Positions 9,265 to 17,581 of a stretch of 60,667 bases of DNA are shown here, piece by piece. Location: positions 1-60,667 of the forward strand of contig NZ_PGVF01000024.1 of the NCBI RefSeq assembly GCF_002860285.1, written 5' to 3'. The first letter of the stretch is position 1; every line of letters starts with the position of its first letter. The DNA is from Bacillus sp. M6-12. GTDB lineage: Bacteria; Bacillota; Bacilli; Bacillales; DSM-1321. The translations under genes and the position numbers were made by a program. The notes beneath the pieces are model-generated. The model had not been told where the DNA came from. It did no database searches and saw only the letters and a list, made by a program, of their open reading frames with translations.

Positions 9265-9948
9265 ATGCGTTATGAAGTGATTATCCCTGCAGCCGGTCAG
9301 GGGAAAAGAATGAAGGCTGGCAGGAACAAGCTTTTTATCGAGCTCTCCAATGTGCCCATTATTGTATACACACTTCGGATATTTGAGGAAGATCCTGATT
9401 GCCTGGGGATTATTCTTACTATTAACCCGGAGGAAGAAGCAATCTTTCAATCCATTATCGATACCTACCAGCTTAGAAAGGCGATCAAGTTCATTTCTGG
9501 TGGACAAGAACGCCAGCAGAGCGTACGAAACGGCCTCCAACACGTTTCAGCTTCGGAATTTGTGCTCGTTCACGATGGGGCCAGGCCTTTCATTAATAGG
9601 ACTTTAATATCGGAACTAACAAAGGCCGCTTTCCAGCATGGGGGTGCCATTCCAGGGGTTCCGGTGAAAGATACGATTAAAAAAGCAATGAATAACACGG
9701 TGGAAGAAACCGTAGAGCGTTCTAGCTTGTGGGCTGTTCAAACCCCACAGGCTTTTCGCTTTTCAATTCTCAAGCGGGCGCATGAGGAAGCTGAAAAAGC
9801 AGGCTATTTAGGGACGGACGATGCCAGCCTTTTAGAAAGAATCGGTGAAAAGGTTGTTATTGTTGAAGGTGATTATGATAATATCAAAATTACTACACAG
9901 GAGGATTTGTATTTTGCAGAAGCAATTCTCCGAAAAAATCAAAGGTAA
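9265..9948 (+). CDS. ispD: 2-C-methyl-D-erythritol 4-phosphate cytidylyltransferase IspD
   Basis: IspD transfers CMP from CTP to methylerythritol phosphate in the non-mevalonate isoprenoid pathway. The nucleotide-binding loop PAAGQGKRMKAGRNK opens the 227-residue protein. The conserved HDGARPF and PVKDTIK motifs follow. ATG 9265 is preceded by AAAGGTGGAGA. The next pathway enzyme but one, IspF, is encoded immediately downstream, but a 390-base repeat-filled gap intervenes where the genes are often close together. Confidence 0.95.
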   Translation: MRYEVIIPAAGQGKRMKAGRNKLFIELSNVPIIVYTLRIFEEDPDCLGIILTINPEEEAIFQSIIDTYQLRKAIKFISGGQERQQSVRNGLQHVSASEFVLVHDGARPFINRTLISELTKAAFQHGGAIPGVPVKDTIKKAMNNTVEETVERSSLWAVQTPQAFRFSILKRAHEEAEKAGYLGTDDASLLERIGEKVVIVEGDYDNIKITTQEDLYFAEAILRKNQR

Positions 9949-9950
9949 TA

Positions 9951-10281
9951 AGAAATACGCAAGCGCCCTGATCAGAGGAACGTCGACTAAGGTTCGGCAG
10001 GGTTGTAACTTTAACCCGTTACAGCCTCCGTATTGTGCCAAACGTTGACGCCAGCACATCCTCCTTCCAAGGATGAACGGCTAAGTTCGCCACTTCCTCA
10101 CAAAGCTGACGCTTTGTTTCGTGCGATGTATAGCTGCCGATGCATTCCTTGTCCGGTGACAACGCCGTTCTGACCCACATCCCGTGGGCCTAAGCACAAG
10201 ATGAGCCTTGGAAGAAGGTGTTTTTTGCCTTCTGTAAAGGATTGGCTTATGACCTCGAGAGGCTGGGCGCTGGAGCTAGAC
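9951..10281 (+). repeat. Structured repeat, copy 1 (long form, Bacillaceae-1-like)
   Basis: This fills the ispD-ispF gap. The ends pair: AGCGCCC (9962-9968) with GGGCGCT (10265-10271), followed by GGAGCTAGAC. Inside lie an arm closed by CGTCGAC (~9981-9987) with GTTGACG, an arm closed by AACGGC (10076-10081) with GCCGTT (10164-10169), and a hairpin CCCAC-ATCCC-GTGGG (10174-10188). The second arm is lengthened by extra hairpins. It is homologous, in reverse orientation, to the elements at 10878, 18082 and 21653. The paired RUCCU-like loops recall the Bacillaceae-1 RNA motif; that name is from memory. Confidence 0.75.
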
Positions 10282-10339
10282 ACCAATGTATGTTGAAAAA
10301 GTTATACTTTCATGTCTTTTAGGAAATGGAGTGAGACAG

Positions 10340-10819
10340 ATGTTTCGGATCGGCCAGGGATTTGATGTACATCAATTAACAGAAGGCCGCCCTTTGATTA
10401 TCGGGGGGATTACTATTCCGTATGAAAAAGGGCTGCTTGGGCACTCGGATGCTGATGTGTTATTGCATACAATAGCGGACGCCTGCCTTGGGGCAATTGG
10501 AGCGGGGGATATTGGCAAGCATTTTCCTGATACTGATCCCGAGTTTAAGGATGCTGACTCGGCTAAATTGCTTCAGCATGTGTGGAAGCTTGTCAAAGAT
10601 CAGGGCTTTGTCCTGGGCAATATAGATTGCACCATCATCGCACAAGCACCTAAGATGGCTCCCTATATTGGAAAAATGAAAGAGCGCATTGCCGAATTGC
10701 TTGAGGCTTCAGAGAGCCAGATCAATGTTAAGGCCACGACAACTGAAAAGCTGGGATTTACCGGCCGCGGCGAAGGAATTGCTTCCCAGGCTGCCGTGCT
10801 GCTAATGAAAGAAAACTAG
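10340..10819 (+). CDS. ispF: 2-C-methyl-D-erythritol 2,4-cyclodiphosphate synthase IspF
   Basis: IspF cyclises CDP-methylerythritol phosphate to the cyclodiphosphate in isoprenoid synthesis. The 159-residue protein starts MFRIGQGFDVHQL, with metal ligands Asp9 and His11, and continues with the conserved GHSDADVLLHTIADA stretch that supplies the third ligand His. Earlier in-frame codons would add residues encoded near the repeat edge and lack a ribosome binding site. ATG 10340 has GGAGTGAG at 10328-10335. Confidence 0.94.
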   Translation: MFRIGQGFDVHQLTEGRPLIIGGITIPYEKGLLGHSDADVLLHTIADACLGAIGAGDIGKHFPDTDPEFKDADSAKLLQHVWKLVKDQGFVLGNIDCTIIAQAPKMAPYIGKMKERIAELLEASESQINVKATTTEKLGFTGRGEGIASQAAVLLMKEN

Positions 10820-10877
10820 CACAAGCAATCCTTTATTCTAAGGACTTTCGATGTTAAAATGTACGTTAGATTAGAAA

Positions 10878-11000
10878 AACTCGCTGATTGCCGAGCCTGT
10901 AAGGCGAAGACAGAGGCGTAGTTGAGGCCCGCACGATGTGGGTCGCACAGGATTTGCCGCAGGACGTGGCAAACTTAGCCTGTGGTTCCGCTGTATGCGG
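10878..11000 (+). repeat. Structured repeat, copy 4 (upstream of gltX)
   Basis: The element shares its core with the 21653 copy. CCCGC (10928-10932) pairs with GTGGG (10938-10942). CACAGG (10946-10951) pairs with CCTGTG (10979-10984). Between them TTGCC (10954-10958) pairs with GGCAA (10968-10972), with GC/GT extending the stem and AGGAC as loop. The unpaired ACTTA strand is conserved. The closing helix CACAGG/CCTGTG replaces AACGGC/GCCGTT of the other copies on both sides, a compensating change. The outer ends are uncertain. Confidence 0.65.
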
Positions 11001-11057
11001 ATGGAAAGCAGGAAATTACTCTTTTACTTAGCAAAATTTTTGTACTTTCCTATCCGC
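10997..11057 (+). promoter_or_regulatory. Long-range hairpin in the gltX leader
   Basis: GCGGATGGAAAG (10997-11008) pairs with CTTTCCTATCCGC (11045-11057), 12 bp with one bulged T. The same GCGG can pair with CCGC at 10988-10991 inside the upstream repeat, so the two pairings compete. A second small hairpin, AAGATA/TATCTT, follows just before the gltX AGGAGG site. No T run is present, so this is not a terminator. Confidence 0.45.
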
Positions 11058-11094
11058 GAAAAAGATAAGAGATGTATCTTAGGAGGATCAATAC

Positions 11095-12552
11095 ATGAAC
11101 AGTGAAATTCGTGTTCGTTATGCACCAAGTCCTACAGGACATTTACATATTGGGAATGCACGGACAGCATTATTTAACTATTTATTTGCCCGCAATAAAG
11201 GCGGTAAATTTATTATCCGGATTGAAGATACCGATTTAAAGCGCAATATTGCAGGCGGTGAGGAAAGCCAGCTTAAGTATTTAAAATGGCTGGGAATGGA
11301 TTGGGATGAAAGCATTGATGTCGGTGGAGAGTATGGTCCGTATCGCCAATCCGAACGGATTGATATGTATGAAAAGCTTTATAGCGAGCTTCTTGAAAAA
11401 GGCCTTGCTTATAAATGCTACTGTACGGAAGAAGAACTTGAAGCCGAGCGCGAAGCACAGATGGCAAAAAATGAAACTCCGCAATACTCAGGGAAATGCC
11501 GTCATTTGACTCCAGAAGACCGGAGCAGACTGGAAGCGGAAGGGCGAAAGCCAAGCATCCGGTTCCTCGTTCCAGCTGGAAAAACCTATCAATTTAATGA
11601 CATGGTTAAGGATGAAGTGGCGTTTGAATCCGACGGTATTGGTGATTTTGTTATCGTGAAAAAAGATGGTATTCCTACGTACAACTTTGCTGTAGCTGCA
11701 GATGACCACTTAATGAAAATTTCACATGTGCTGCGGGGGGATGACCATATCTCCAACACGCCAAAGCAGCTGATGATTTATGAGGCGTTTGGATGGGAGC
11801 CGCCGATTTTCGGACATATGACTCTTATAGTAAATGAAAGCCGGAAAAAGTTAAGCAAGCGGGATGAATCAATTATTCAGTTTATCGAACAATATGAAGA
11901 GTTGGGCTATGTCCCGGAAGCCCTATTTAATTTCATCGCCTTGCTGGGGTGGTCACCTGCCGGAGAAGAAGAAATCTTCTCGAAGGAAGAATTCATCAAG
12001 ATTTTTGATGCAGACCGATTGTCAAAATCTCCTGCGCTATTTGATCAGCAAAAGCTGGCTTGGATGAACAACCAATATGTCAAGCAGCTTGAACTGGACC
12101 GGGCTGTTGAAATAGCTTTGCCTCACTTGGTTAAGGCAGGCAAGGTATCTGCAAATATCGACACCCGGGAAGCAGAGTGGGTACGCAGCCTGATTGATCT
12201 GTATCAGGAGCAAATGAGCTACGGAGCGGAAATCGTAGGGTTATCTGAATTATTTTTCAGAGATGAATTGGAATATGAAGAAGAAGCGAAGGAAGTTCTC
12301 GCTGAGGAACAGGTGCCTGAAGTAATGCGCGCCTTCCTTCAGGAAATTGAGAACCTGGAAGACTTCTCCGCTGAGGAAATCAAAGCAGCCATAAAAGCGG
12401 TACAAAAGAGCACAGGCCAAAAGGGCAAGAAGCTGTTTATGCCAATCCGTGCTGCGGCTACCGGGCAAACACACGGGCCGGATTTGCCTAAGGCTATTTC
12501 CCTGCTGGGTAAAGAAAAAATCGGACAGCGCCTGAAAACAATTTTAAGTTAA
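11095..12552 (+). CDS. gltX: Glutamyl-tRNA synthetase
   Basis: This class I synthetase charges tRNA-Glu and, in Bacillus, also tRNA-Gln, for later amidation. The 485 residues carry the HIGH-type motif HLHIGN at 16-21 and KLSKR at 252-256, followed by the helical anticodon-binding domain. ATG 11095 follows a good AGGAGG. Downstream lies the cysteine T-box operon, whose probable promoter overlaps the gltX stop. Confidence 0.97.
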   Translation: MNSEIRVRYAPSPTGHLHIGNARTALFNYLFARNKGGKFIIRIEDTDLKRNIAGGEESQLKYLKWLGMDWDESIDVGGEYGPYRQSERIDMYEKLYSELLEKGLAYKCYCTEEELEAEREAQMAKNETPQYSGKCRHLTPEDRSRLEAEGRKPSIRFLVPAGKTYQFNDMVKDEVAFESDGIGDFVIVKKDGIPTYNFAVAADDHLMKISHVLRGDDHISNTPKQLMIYEAFGWEPPIFGHMTLIVNESRKKLSKRDESIIQFIEQYEELGYVPEALFNFIALLGWSPAGEEEIFSKEEFIKIFDADRLSKSPALFDQQKLAWMNNQYVKQLELDRAVEIALPHLVKAGKVSANIDTREAEWVRSLIDLYQEQMSYGAEIVGLSELFFRDELEYEEEAKEVLAEEQVPEVMRAFLQEIENLEDFSAEEIKAAIKAVQKSTGQKGKKLFMPIRAAATGQTHGPDLPKAISLLGKEKIGQRLKTILS

Positions 12553-12577
12553 CATTTTCAGGGAAATATAATATAGT
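12549..12577 (+). promoter_or_regulatory. Probable promoter of the cysE operon
   Basis: TTAACA at 12549-12554, a 17-base spacer and TATAGT at 12572-12577. It overlaps the gltX stop codon and lies directly before the T-box leader. Confidence 0.55.
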
Positions 12578-12589
12578 ATTAATTAATCT

Positions 12590-12840
12590 TACAATGATAA
12601 TGCGTTGATGAGGAGAAGTAGGACAACGAAGCTTTTAGAGAGAACCACATTTTGCTGAAAGTGGTTTAAGCCCCTCGTTTCTGAAATGCACCTCTGAGTC
12701 TTTAGCTGAAAATGCTTTTTTAGGGAAGTAGGCTAAGGCGGCACCCGCCGTTACAGGGTTAAGTTGGGAATGGAAGCTAAGTTATCCGGATTGATCCGGC
12801 AGCAGGGCATACATTTCAAACAGAGTGGAACCGCGCCGAT
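12590..12840 (+). ncRNA. T-box riboswitch, cysteine specific
   Basis: The leader carries the T-box hallmark GAGTGGAACCGCG (12824-12836), which pairs with an uncharged tRNA end. Upstream is a Stem I region with a candidate specifier codon TGC (Cys) at 12687-12689 in the internal-loop strand CTGAAATGCACC. It precedes cysE-cysS, genes for cysteine precursor synthesis and tRNA-Cys charging. Uncharged tRNA-Cys should favour the antiterminator and expression. Exact 5' end is estimated. Confidence 0.92.
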
Positions 12841-12874
12841 AAGCGTCTCTGTCTTTTGCAGAGGCGTTTTTTTT
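12841..12874 (+). terminator. T-box regulated terminator
   Basis: An 11-bp stem (12841-12851 with 12859-12869, two G-U pairs) has a 7-base loop and a run of eight T. It immediately follows the T-box sequence and competes with the antiterminator. Confidence 0.93.
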
Positions 12875-12930
12875 GTTGCCCGATTTTTATCTCAAATACT
12901 ACAAATGAAGGAACCAGGAGGGGAGAAAGC

Positions 12931-13590
12931 GTGTTTAAAATGTTAAAGGAAGATATAGAAGTGGTCTTTGACCAAGATCCCGCTGCCCGCAGTTATTTAG
13001 AGGTAATTCTGACATACTCAGGTTTACATGCAATATGGAGCCATAGACTTGCTCATGCATTCTACAGACGGAAGTTTTTTTTCCTTGCAAGGGCTATTTC
13101 ACAGATAAGCCGCTTTTTTACCGGTATTGAAATCCACCCTGGTGCTACCATTGGCCGCCGCTTTTTTATTGACCATGGCATGGGTGTGGTCATTGGGGAG
13201 ACATGTGAAATCGGTGATAATGTGACGGTGTTTCAGGGTGTAACATTAGGCGGTACTGGAAAAGAAAAAGGAAAACGCCACCCAACTATTAAGGATAATG
13301 TTCTGATTGCAACAGGAGCCAAGGTGTTGGGATCGATTATAGTTGGAGAAAATTCTAAAGTAGGTGCCGGTTCAGTAGTATTGAAGGAAGTGCCTGCCAA
13401 CTCGACTGTTGTTGGAATACCAGGCAAGGTGGTTATCAGGGATGGAGTAAAGGTAGGAAAAGATTTAAATCATTGCGATCTTCCAGATCCAACCGGAGAC
13501 CGGTTTAGAGTATTGGAAACAGAAATCGCTTTATTAAAAAAGGAATTGGAAAAGGTAAAAATAGAAAGGGGCCATAAAGTTGGCAATTAA
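12931..13590 (+). CDS. cysE: Serine O-acetyltransferase CysE
   Basis: CysE makes O-acetylserine, the carbon precursor of cysteine. The 219-residue protein is of the short Bacillus type. An N-terminal helical part precedes a left-handed beta-helix of hexapeptide repeats (IHPGATIGRRFFIDHG, VVIGETCEIG and others), with the active-site His in the FIDHGMGVVIG stretch. GTG 12931 is chosen for its AGGAGGGG site at 12917-12924 and the conserved MFKMLKEDIE start. It overlaps cysS by 11 bases. Confidence 0.94.
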   Translation: MFKMLKEDIEVVFDQDPAARSYLEVILTYSGLHAIWSHRLAHAFYRRKFFFLARAISQISRFFTGIEIHPGATIGRRFFIDHGMGVVIGETCEIGDNVTVFQGVTLGGTGKEKGKRHPTIKDNVLIATGAKVLGSIIVGENSKVGAGSVVLKEVPANSTVVGIPGKVVIRDGVKVGKDLNHCDLPDPTGDRFRVLETEIALLKKELEKVKIERGHKVGN

Positions 13591-14977
13591 ACTGTTTAAT
13601 ACGTTAACCAGACAAAAAGAAGAATTTACGCCTTTAGAAGAAGGAAAAGTAAAAATGTATGTCTGCGGCCCGACAGTCTATAATTATATTCATATAGGAA
13701 ATGCAAGACCTGCTATCGTTTATGATACAGTACGCCGGTACCTGGAATACCGAGGCTATGAGGTTAAATACGTATCTAACTTTACCGATGTTGATGATAA
13801 GCTGATCCGTGCCGCTAAAGAGCTTGGCGAGGATGTGCCATCCATTTCAAAGCGGTTTATAGAGGCTTATTTCGAAGATGTTAGCGCACTCGGCTGCAAA
13901 CGGGCCGATACTCACCCGACAGTTATGGAAAATATGGATATAATTATAGAATTTATTTCAGCCCTGATTGAAAAGGGGTTTGCCTACGAATCAGAAGGGG
14001 ATGTATACTACAGAACCCGTAAATTTGACGAATACGGCAAGCTGTCTCATCAATCCGTTGATGAACTAAGAGTGGGCGCGAGAATTGAAATCGGGGAGAA
14101 AAAGCAGGACGCTCTTGATTTTGCCCTCTGGAAAGCCGCTAAAGATGGAGAAATCTCTTGGGATAGCCCGTGGGGCCAAGGCCGGCCGGGCTGGCATATT
14201 GAATGCTCGGCAATGGTACGGAAATATCTTGGAGATACGATTGACATTCATGCGGGAGGCCAGGATTTAACGTTTCCTCACCATGAAAATGAAATTGCCC
14301 AATCAGAGGCATTAACAGGCAAAACGTTCTCGAAATATTGGATGCATAACGGGTATATTAATATAGATAATGAAAAAATGTCTAAGTCCCTCGGTAATTT
14401 TGTCCTGGTTCATGACATTATTAAACACCATGATCCACAGGTTTTGCGGTTCTTTATGCTTTCTGTACATTACAGGCATCCAATTAACTATAGCGAAGGG
14501 TTATTGGCAGATATGAAAGCGGGACTGGACCGGATAAAAACATCCTACCAAAATTTACAGCACCGCCTTGAAGCAAGTGCCGGCTTAACGGATTCACAAC
14601 AGGAATGGATGCAAAAAATTAAAAGTCTGCACCAGGAATTCATTACGGCTATGGACGACGATTTTAATACTGCAAACGGAATTTCAGTCTTATTCGAATT
14701 ATCCAAGCTGGCTAACTATTACTTGATGGAAAAAAATACAGAAATAGAAGTAATCGAAGCCTTTATCAAAGAATTTGAGGACCTGTTTAGCGTGTTGGGC
14801 CTTAATCTTAAAACTGAGCAATTATTGGATGCGGAAATTGAAGCTCTGATTGAAAAGCGGATACAGGCAAGAAAAGACCGGAATTTCCAGTTGTCTGATG
14901 AAATCCGTGACCAATTGAAAGCGATGAATATTATCCTTGAAGATACACCACAAGGTACACGCTGGAAAAGAGGATAA
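13580..14977 (+). CDS. cysS: Cysteinyl-tRNA synthetase
   Basis: This class I synthetase charges tRNA-Cys. In 465 residues: MYVCGPTVYNYIHIGNARP holds the zinc ligand Cys29 and the HIGH motif, the ECSAM and GGQDLTFPHHENE motifs supply the other zinc ligands, and KMSKS follows. The start is TTG 13580 within the end of cysE, with AAAGGGG just upstream, so translation may be coupled. It shares T-box control with cysE. Confidence 0.95.
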   Translation: MAIKLFNTLTRQKEEFTPLEEGKVKMYVCGPTVYNYIHIGNARPAIVYDTVRRYLEYRGYEVKYVSNFTDVDDKLIRAAKELGEDVPSISKRFIEAYFEDVSALGCKRADTHPTVMENMDIIIEFISALIEKGFAYESEGDVYYRTRKFDEYGKLSHQSVDELRVGARIEIGEKKQDALDFALWKAAKDGEISWDSPWGQGRPGWHIECSAMVRKYLGDTIDIHAGGQDLTFPHHENEIAQSEALTGKTFSKYWMHNGYINIDNEKMSKSLGNFVLVHDIIKHHDPQVLRFFMLSVHYRHPINYSEGLLADMKAGLDRIKTSYQNLQHRLEASAGLTDSQQEWMQKIKSLHQEFITAMDDDFNTANGISVLFELSKLANYYLMEKNTEIEVIEAFIKEFEDLFSVLGLNLKTEQLLDAEIEALIEKRIQARKDRNFQLSDEIRDQLKAMNIILEDTPQGTRWKRG

Positions 14978-14979
14978 CA

Positions 14980-15396
14980 ATGCTCCATTATGAAAATAAA
15001 GTTGATGAAAAGGTACTGAACAGCCTGGCTTTGGCTTATATGGGTGATGCTGTATATGAAACATATATACGGCATCACCTGCTTCAAAAGGGCAGAGTGA
15101 AGCCGAATCTGCTGCATAAAGAAGCTACTAATTTTGTTTCGGCGAAAGCTCAGAGCAAAGCAATTCACTATCTCCTGGATAACGGTGATCTTTCAGAGGA
15201 AGAAAAGGCTGTTGTACGAAGAGGGAGAAATGCGAAGTCAGGCACGGTACCTAAGAATACAGATGTGCAAACATACCGTTATGGAACTGCTTTTGAAGCT
15301 TTGATGGGATATCTTTACCTCTCGGGGCGAATTGGGAGGATGGAAACCATTATAGAGGCATCCATTCGATTTTTAGAAGAAGAAAAGGGGGTATGA
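14980..15396 (+). CDS. mrnC: Mini-ribonuclease III (MrnC)
   Basis: This 138-residue protein is an RNase III catalytic domain without the double-stranded RNA-binding domain, the form that matures 23S rRNA ends in Bacillus. LALAYMGDAVYETYIRHH holds the first acidic pair and GTAFEALMGYLYL the second metal-binding site. It starts two bases after the cysS stop and ends three bases before rlmB, an rRNA methylase gene, which fits its role. Confidence 0.93.
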   Translation: MLHYENKVDEKVLNSLALAYMGDAVYETYIRHHLLQKGRVKPNLLHKEATNFVSAKAQSKAIHYLLDNGDLSEEEKAVVRRGRNAKSGTVPKNTDVQTYRYGTAFEALMGYLYLSGRIGRMETIIEASIRFLEEEKGV

Positions 15397-15399
15397 CCC

Positions 15400-16140
15400 A
15401 TGAGTGAAGAATATATCATAGGGAGAAATCCTGTTCTTGAAGCACTTCGGTCTGAGCGTGAAATCAATAAGATCTGGATTGCTGAAGGCTCGCAAAAGAG
15501 CCAGGGCCAGCTTATTGCCATGGCCAAGGACCGCAATGTTTTAGTACAAGTAGTTCCACGAAGAAAAATTGACCAAATGGCAGAAGGAAATCACCAAGGT
15601 GTTGTAGCCCATGTCGCTGCTTATACGTATGCCGAGATGGATGATTTATTCGCGAGAGCCGAATCCAGGAATGAAGCACCTTTCTTCCTGCTGCTGGATG
15701 AAATAGAAGATCCGCATAACTTAGGATCAATTATGCGGACGGCTGATGCGGTAGGAGCCCATGGAATCATTATTCCAAAGCGCAGGGCTGTTGGTTTAAC
15801 TGCAACAGTTGCGAAAGCTTCCACCGGGGCGATTGAATACATTCCTGTGGTCAGGGTCACCAATATGGCAATGGCTGTGGAGGAATTAAAAGGCCGCGGT
15901 GTATGGATTGTCGGGACGGATGCAAAGGGAACAGATGATTACAGAAATATGGACGGGAAAATGCCAATCGGCCTTGTCATAGGCAGCGAGGGAAAAGGAA
16001 TGGGGCGCCTGATCAAGGAAAAATGCGATTTTTTAATCCGCATGCCAATGGTAGGAAAAGTAACCTCGCTAAATGCTTCTGTTGCAGCAAGTCTGCTTAT
16101 GTATGAGGTTTATCGAAAAAGAAACCCTTTAGGGGAATAG
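15400..16140 (+). CDS. rlmB: 23S rRNA 2'-O-methyltransferase, RlmB/TrmH family
   Basis: This is a SPOUT-class RNA methylase. A short N-terminal substrate-binding domain (about 1-75) precedes the knotted catalytic domain with EIEDPHNLGSIMRTADA, VIGSEGKGM and the closing SLNASVAASLLMYE motif. The 246 residues are typical. The exact target (Gm2251 in E. coli RlmB) is inferred from the family; B. subtilis YacO is the nearest relative I recall. Confidence 0.9.
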   Translation: MSEEYIIGRNPVLEALRSEREINKIWIAEGSQKSQGQLIAMAKDRNVLVQVVPRRKIDQMAEGNHQGVVAHVAAYTYAEMDDLFARAESRNEAPFFLLLDEIEDPHNLGSIMRTADAVGAHGIIIPKRRAVGLTATVAKASTGAIEYIPVVRVTNMAMAVEELKGRGVWIVGTDAKGTDDYRNMDGKMPIGLVIGSEGKGMGRLIKEKCDFLIRMPMVGKVTSLNASVAASLLMYEVYRKRNPLGE

Positions 16141-16144
16141 CGGC

Positions 16145-16654
16145 ATGAACATCTTATTGGTAGACGGTTACAATATTATTGGGGCCTGGCCGGAGCTAAG
16201 AGCGTTGAAGGATCATGATCTTTCAGCGGCCAGGGACCGATTGATTGAAAGAATGGCTGAATACCAAGCATATACTGGATACCGGGTAATCATTGTTTTT
16301 GATGCACATTTCGTTCCAGGTACAGAAAAAAAATTTAAAAATTATAAAGTTGAAATTATTTTTACCAGAGAAAATGAAAGTGCAGATGAACGGATTGAAA
16401 AGCTTGCAATTGACTTGAATAATATTAAAACTCAAATCCATGTTGCGACCTCTGATTTTACAGAGCAATGGGTTATTTTTGGACAAGGGGCCCTCAGGAA
16501 ATCAGCGCGGGAGCTCTTGGATGAGATGAATCATGTTAACGGAGAGATTGAGAAAAACGTAAAAAAGACAATCGAAAAGAAGCCAGCCTCAAAAATCCCT
16601 CTTAGCAGTGAAGTGGCAGAAATTTTTGAAAAATGGCGCCGCGGGAAGCTCTGA
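16145..16654 (+). CDS. rae1: Rae1 (YacP), ribosome-associated endoribonuclease
   Basis: This is a NYN/PIN-like nuclease of 169 residues that in B. subtilis cleaves mRNA in the ribosomal A site. It opens MNILLVDGYNIIGAW with the first catalytic Asp. Later motifs are VFDAH, ENESADERIEKLA and VATSDFTEQW. The gene starts four bases after rlmB, at the end of the operon. It is complete. Confidence 0.92.
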   Translation: MNILLVDGYNIIGAWPELRALKDHDLSAARDRLIERMAEYQAYTGYRVIIVFDAHFVPGTEKKFKNYKVEIIFTRENESADERIEKLAIDLNNIKTQIHVATSDFTEQWVIFGQGALRKSARELLDEMNHVNGEIEKNVKKTIEKKPASKIPLSSEVAEIFEKWRRGKL

Positions 16655-16658
16655 GCGG

Positions 16659-16688
16659 TTGACGGTGAATTTTTCACTGCTGTATAAT
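16659..16688 (+). promoter_or_regulatory. SigA promoter of sigH
   Basis: TTGACG at 16659-16664, an 18-base spacer and TATAAT at 16683-16688 lie 36 bases before the sigH start. In B. subtilis, sigH is also read from a SigA promoter under AbrB control; no AbrB site can be judged by eye. Confidence 0.82.
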
Positions 16689-16724
16689 GTTTCTATATGT
16701 GTGTACGGTCAGGGGGATTGACTT

Positions 16725-17375
16725 GTGGTTGCGAACTTCGAAGTAAAGCTGAATGATAAGTATGCAGAATTGGAAGACGATAATCTTGTGGATTTAGCAC
16801 ATAAGGGCGACAGTGAGGCTCTTGATTATCTGATTCATAAATACCGCAACTTTGTACGTGCAAAAGCCAGGACCTATTTCTTAATTGGCGCCGATAGGGA
16901 AGATATCGTTCAGGAAGGCATGATCGGCCTTTACAAGGCAATTCGAGACTATAAAGGGGACAAGCTGTCTTCCTTTAAGGCATTTGCTGAGCTTTGCATC
17001 ACAAGGCAAATTATTACTGCGATTAAAACAGCCACCCGGCAAAAACATATCCCTCTTAATTCCTACGTTTCCTTAGATAAGCCAATCTATGATGAAGAGT
17101 CGGACCGGACCTTGCTGGACATCATTTCCGGGGCCAAAATCATGGATCCGGAAGAGCTGATCATCAACCAGGAAGAGTTTGACGATATCGAATTAAAGAT
17201 GTCGGAGCTGTTAAGCGATTTGGAAAGGAAAGTACTTTCCCTTTACCTTGATGGACAATCCTACCAGGAAATTTCTGAAGAATTAAACCGCCATGTCAAG
17301 TCAATTGATAACGCTCTCCAGCGGGTTAAAAGAAAGCTGGAACGATACCTCGAAGTAAGAGAGGTCAGCCTGTAG
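16725..17375 (+). CDS. sigH: RNA polymerase sigma factor SigH
   Basis: SigH directs the transition to stationary phase, competence and early sporulation. The 216-residue sigma-70 family protein shows region 2 (DYLIHKYRNFVRAKAR to GADREDIVQEGMIGLYKAI) and a C-terminal region 4 helix-turn-helix (LYLDGQSYQEISEELNRH). GTG 16725 follows AGGGGG at 16711-16716. The N-terminus is slightly shorter than in B. subtilis (218 residues). Confidence 0.96.
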   Translation: MVANFEVKLNDKYAELEDDNLVDLAHKGDSEALDYLIHKYRNFVRAKARTYFLIGADREDIVQEGMIGLYKAIRDYKGDKLSSFKAFAELCITRQIITAIKTATRQKHIPLNSYVSLDKPIYDEESDRTLLDIISGAKIMDPEELIINQEEFDDIELKMSELLSDLERKVLSLYLDGQSYQEISEELNRHVKSIDNALQRVKRKLERYLEVREVSL

Positions 17376-17468
17376 CAAGGAGAGAGCGGCTATTCCAAAG
17401 AAAGTTTTTTAATAGCGGATGAAGCAACGGCATTTTTTTACAGAATGATATATTCTGAAGCAGAAAAT

Positions 17469-17511
17469 AAAGTGAATTTAGCCCTCCTTCCTATGTCCGG
17501 GCTACACTTTT
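17469..17511 (+). terminator. Possible terminator after sigH
   Basis: Two stacked helices, AAAGTG (17469-17474) with CACTTT (17505-17510) and TAGCCC (17479-17484) with GGGCTA (17499-17504), are separated by a 4-base bulge. The T run is short, so efficiency is doubtful. Confidence 0.5.
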
Positions 17512-17516
17512 AGTTG

Positions 17517-17545
17517 TTGACAATAAAAGTAAGCCATGTTAAAGT
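17517..17545 (+). promoter_or_regulatory. Promoter of rpmG-secE
   Basis: Consensus TTGACA at 17517-17522, a 17-base spacer ending in TG-T, and TAAAGT at 17540-17545 (extended -10). The rpmG start lies 37 bases downstream. Confidence 0.75.
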
Positions 17546-17581
17546 TTTGAGGACGTACAGAAGCTTGGCAGGTGTAATTAT

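Noticed and set aside
9845..10286. Open frames on both strands between ispD and ispF
   Set aside because: Most of this is the long repeat, whose stems create open frames by chance; no ribosome binding site fits.
12764..12946. Open frame across the cysE leader
   Set aside because: It lies inside the T-box and its terminator, and has no ribosome binding site; it is RNA, not protein.
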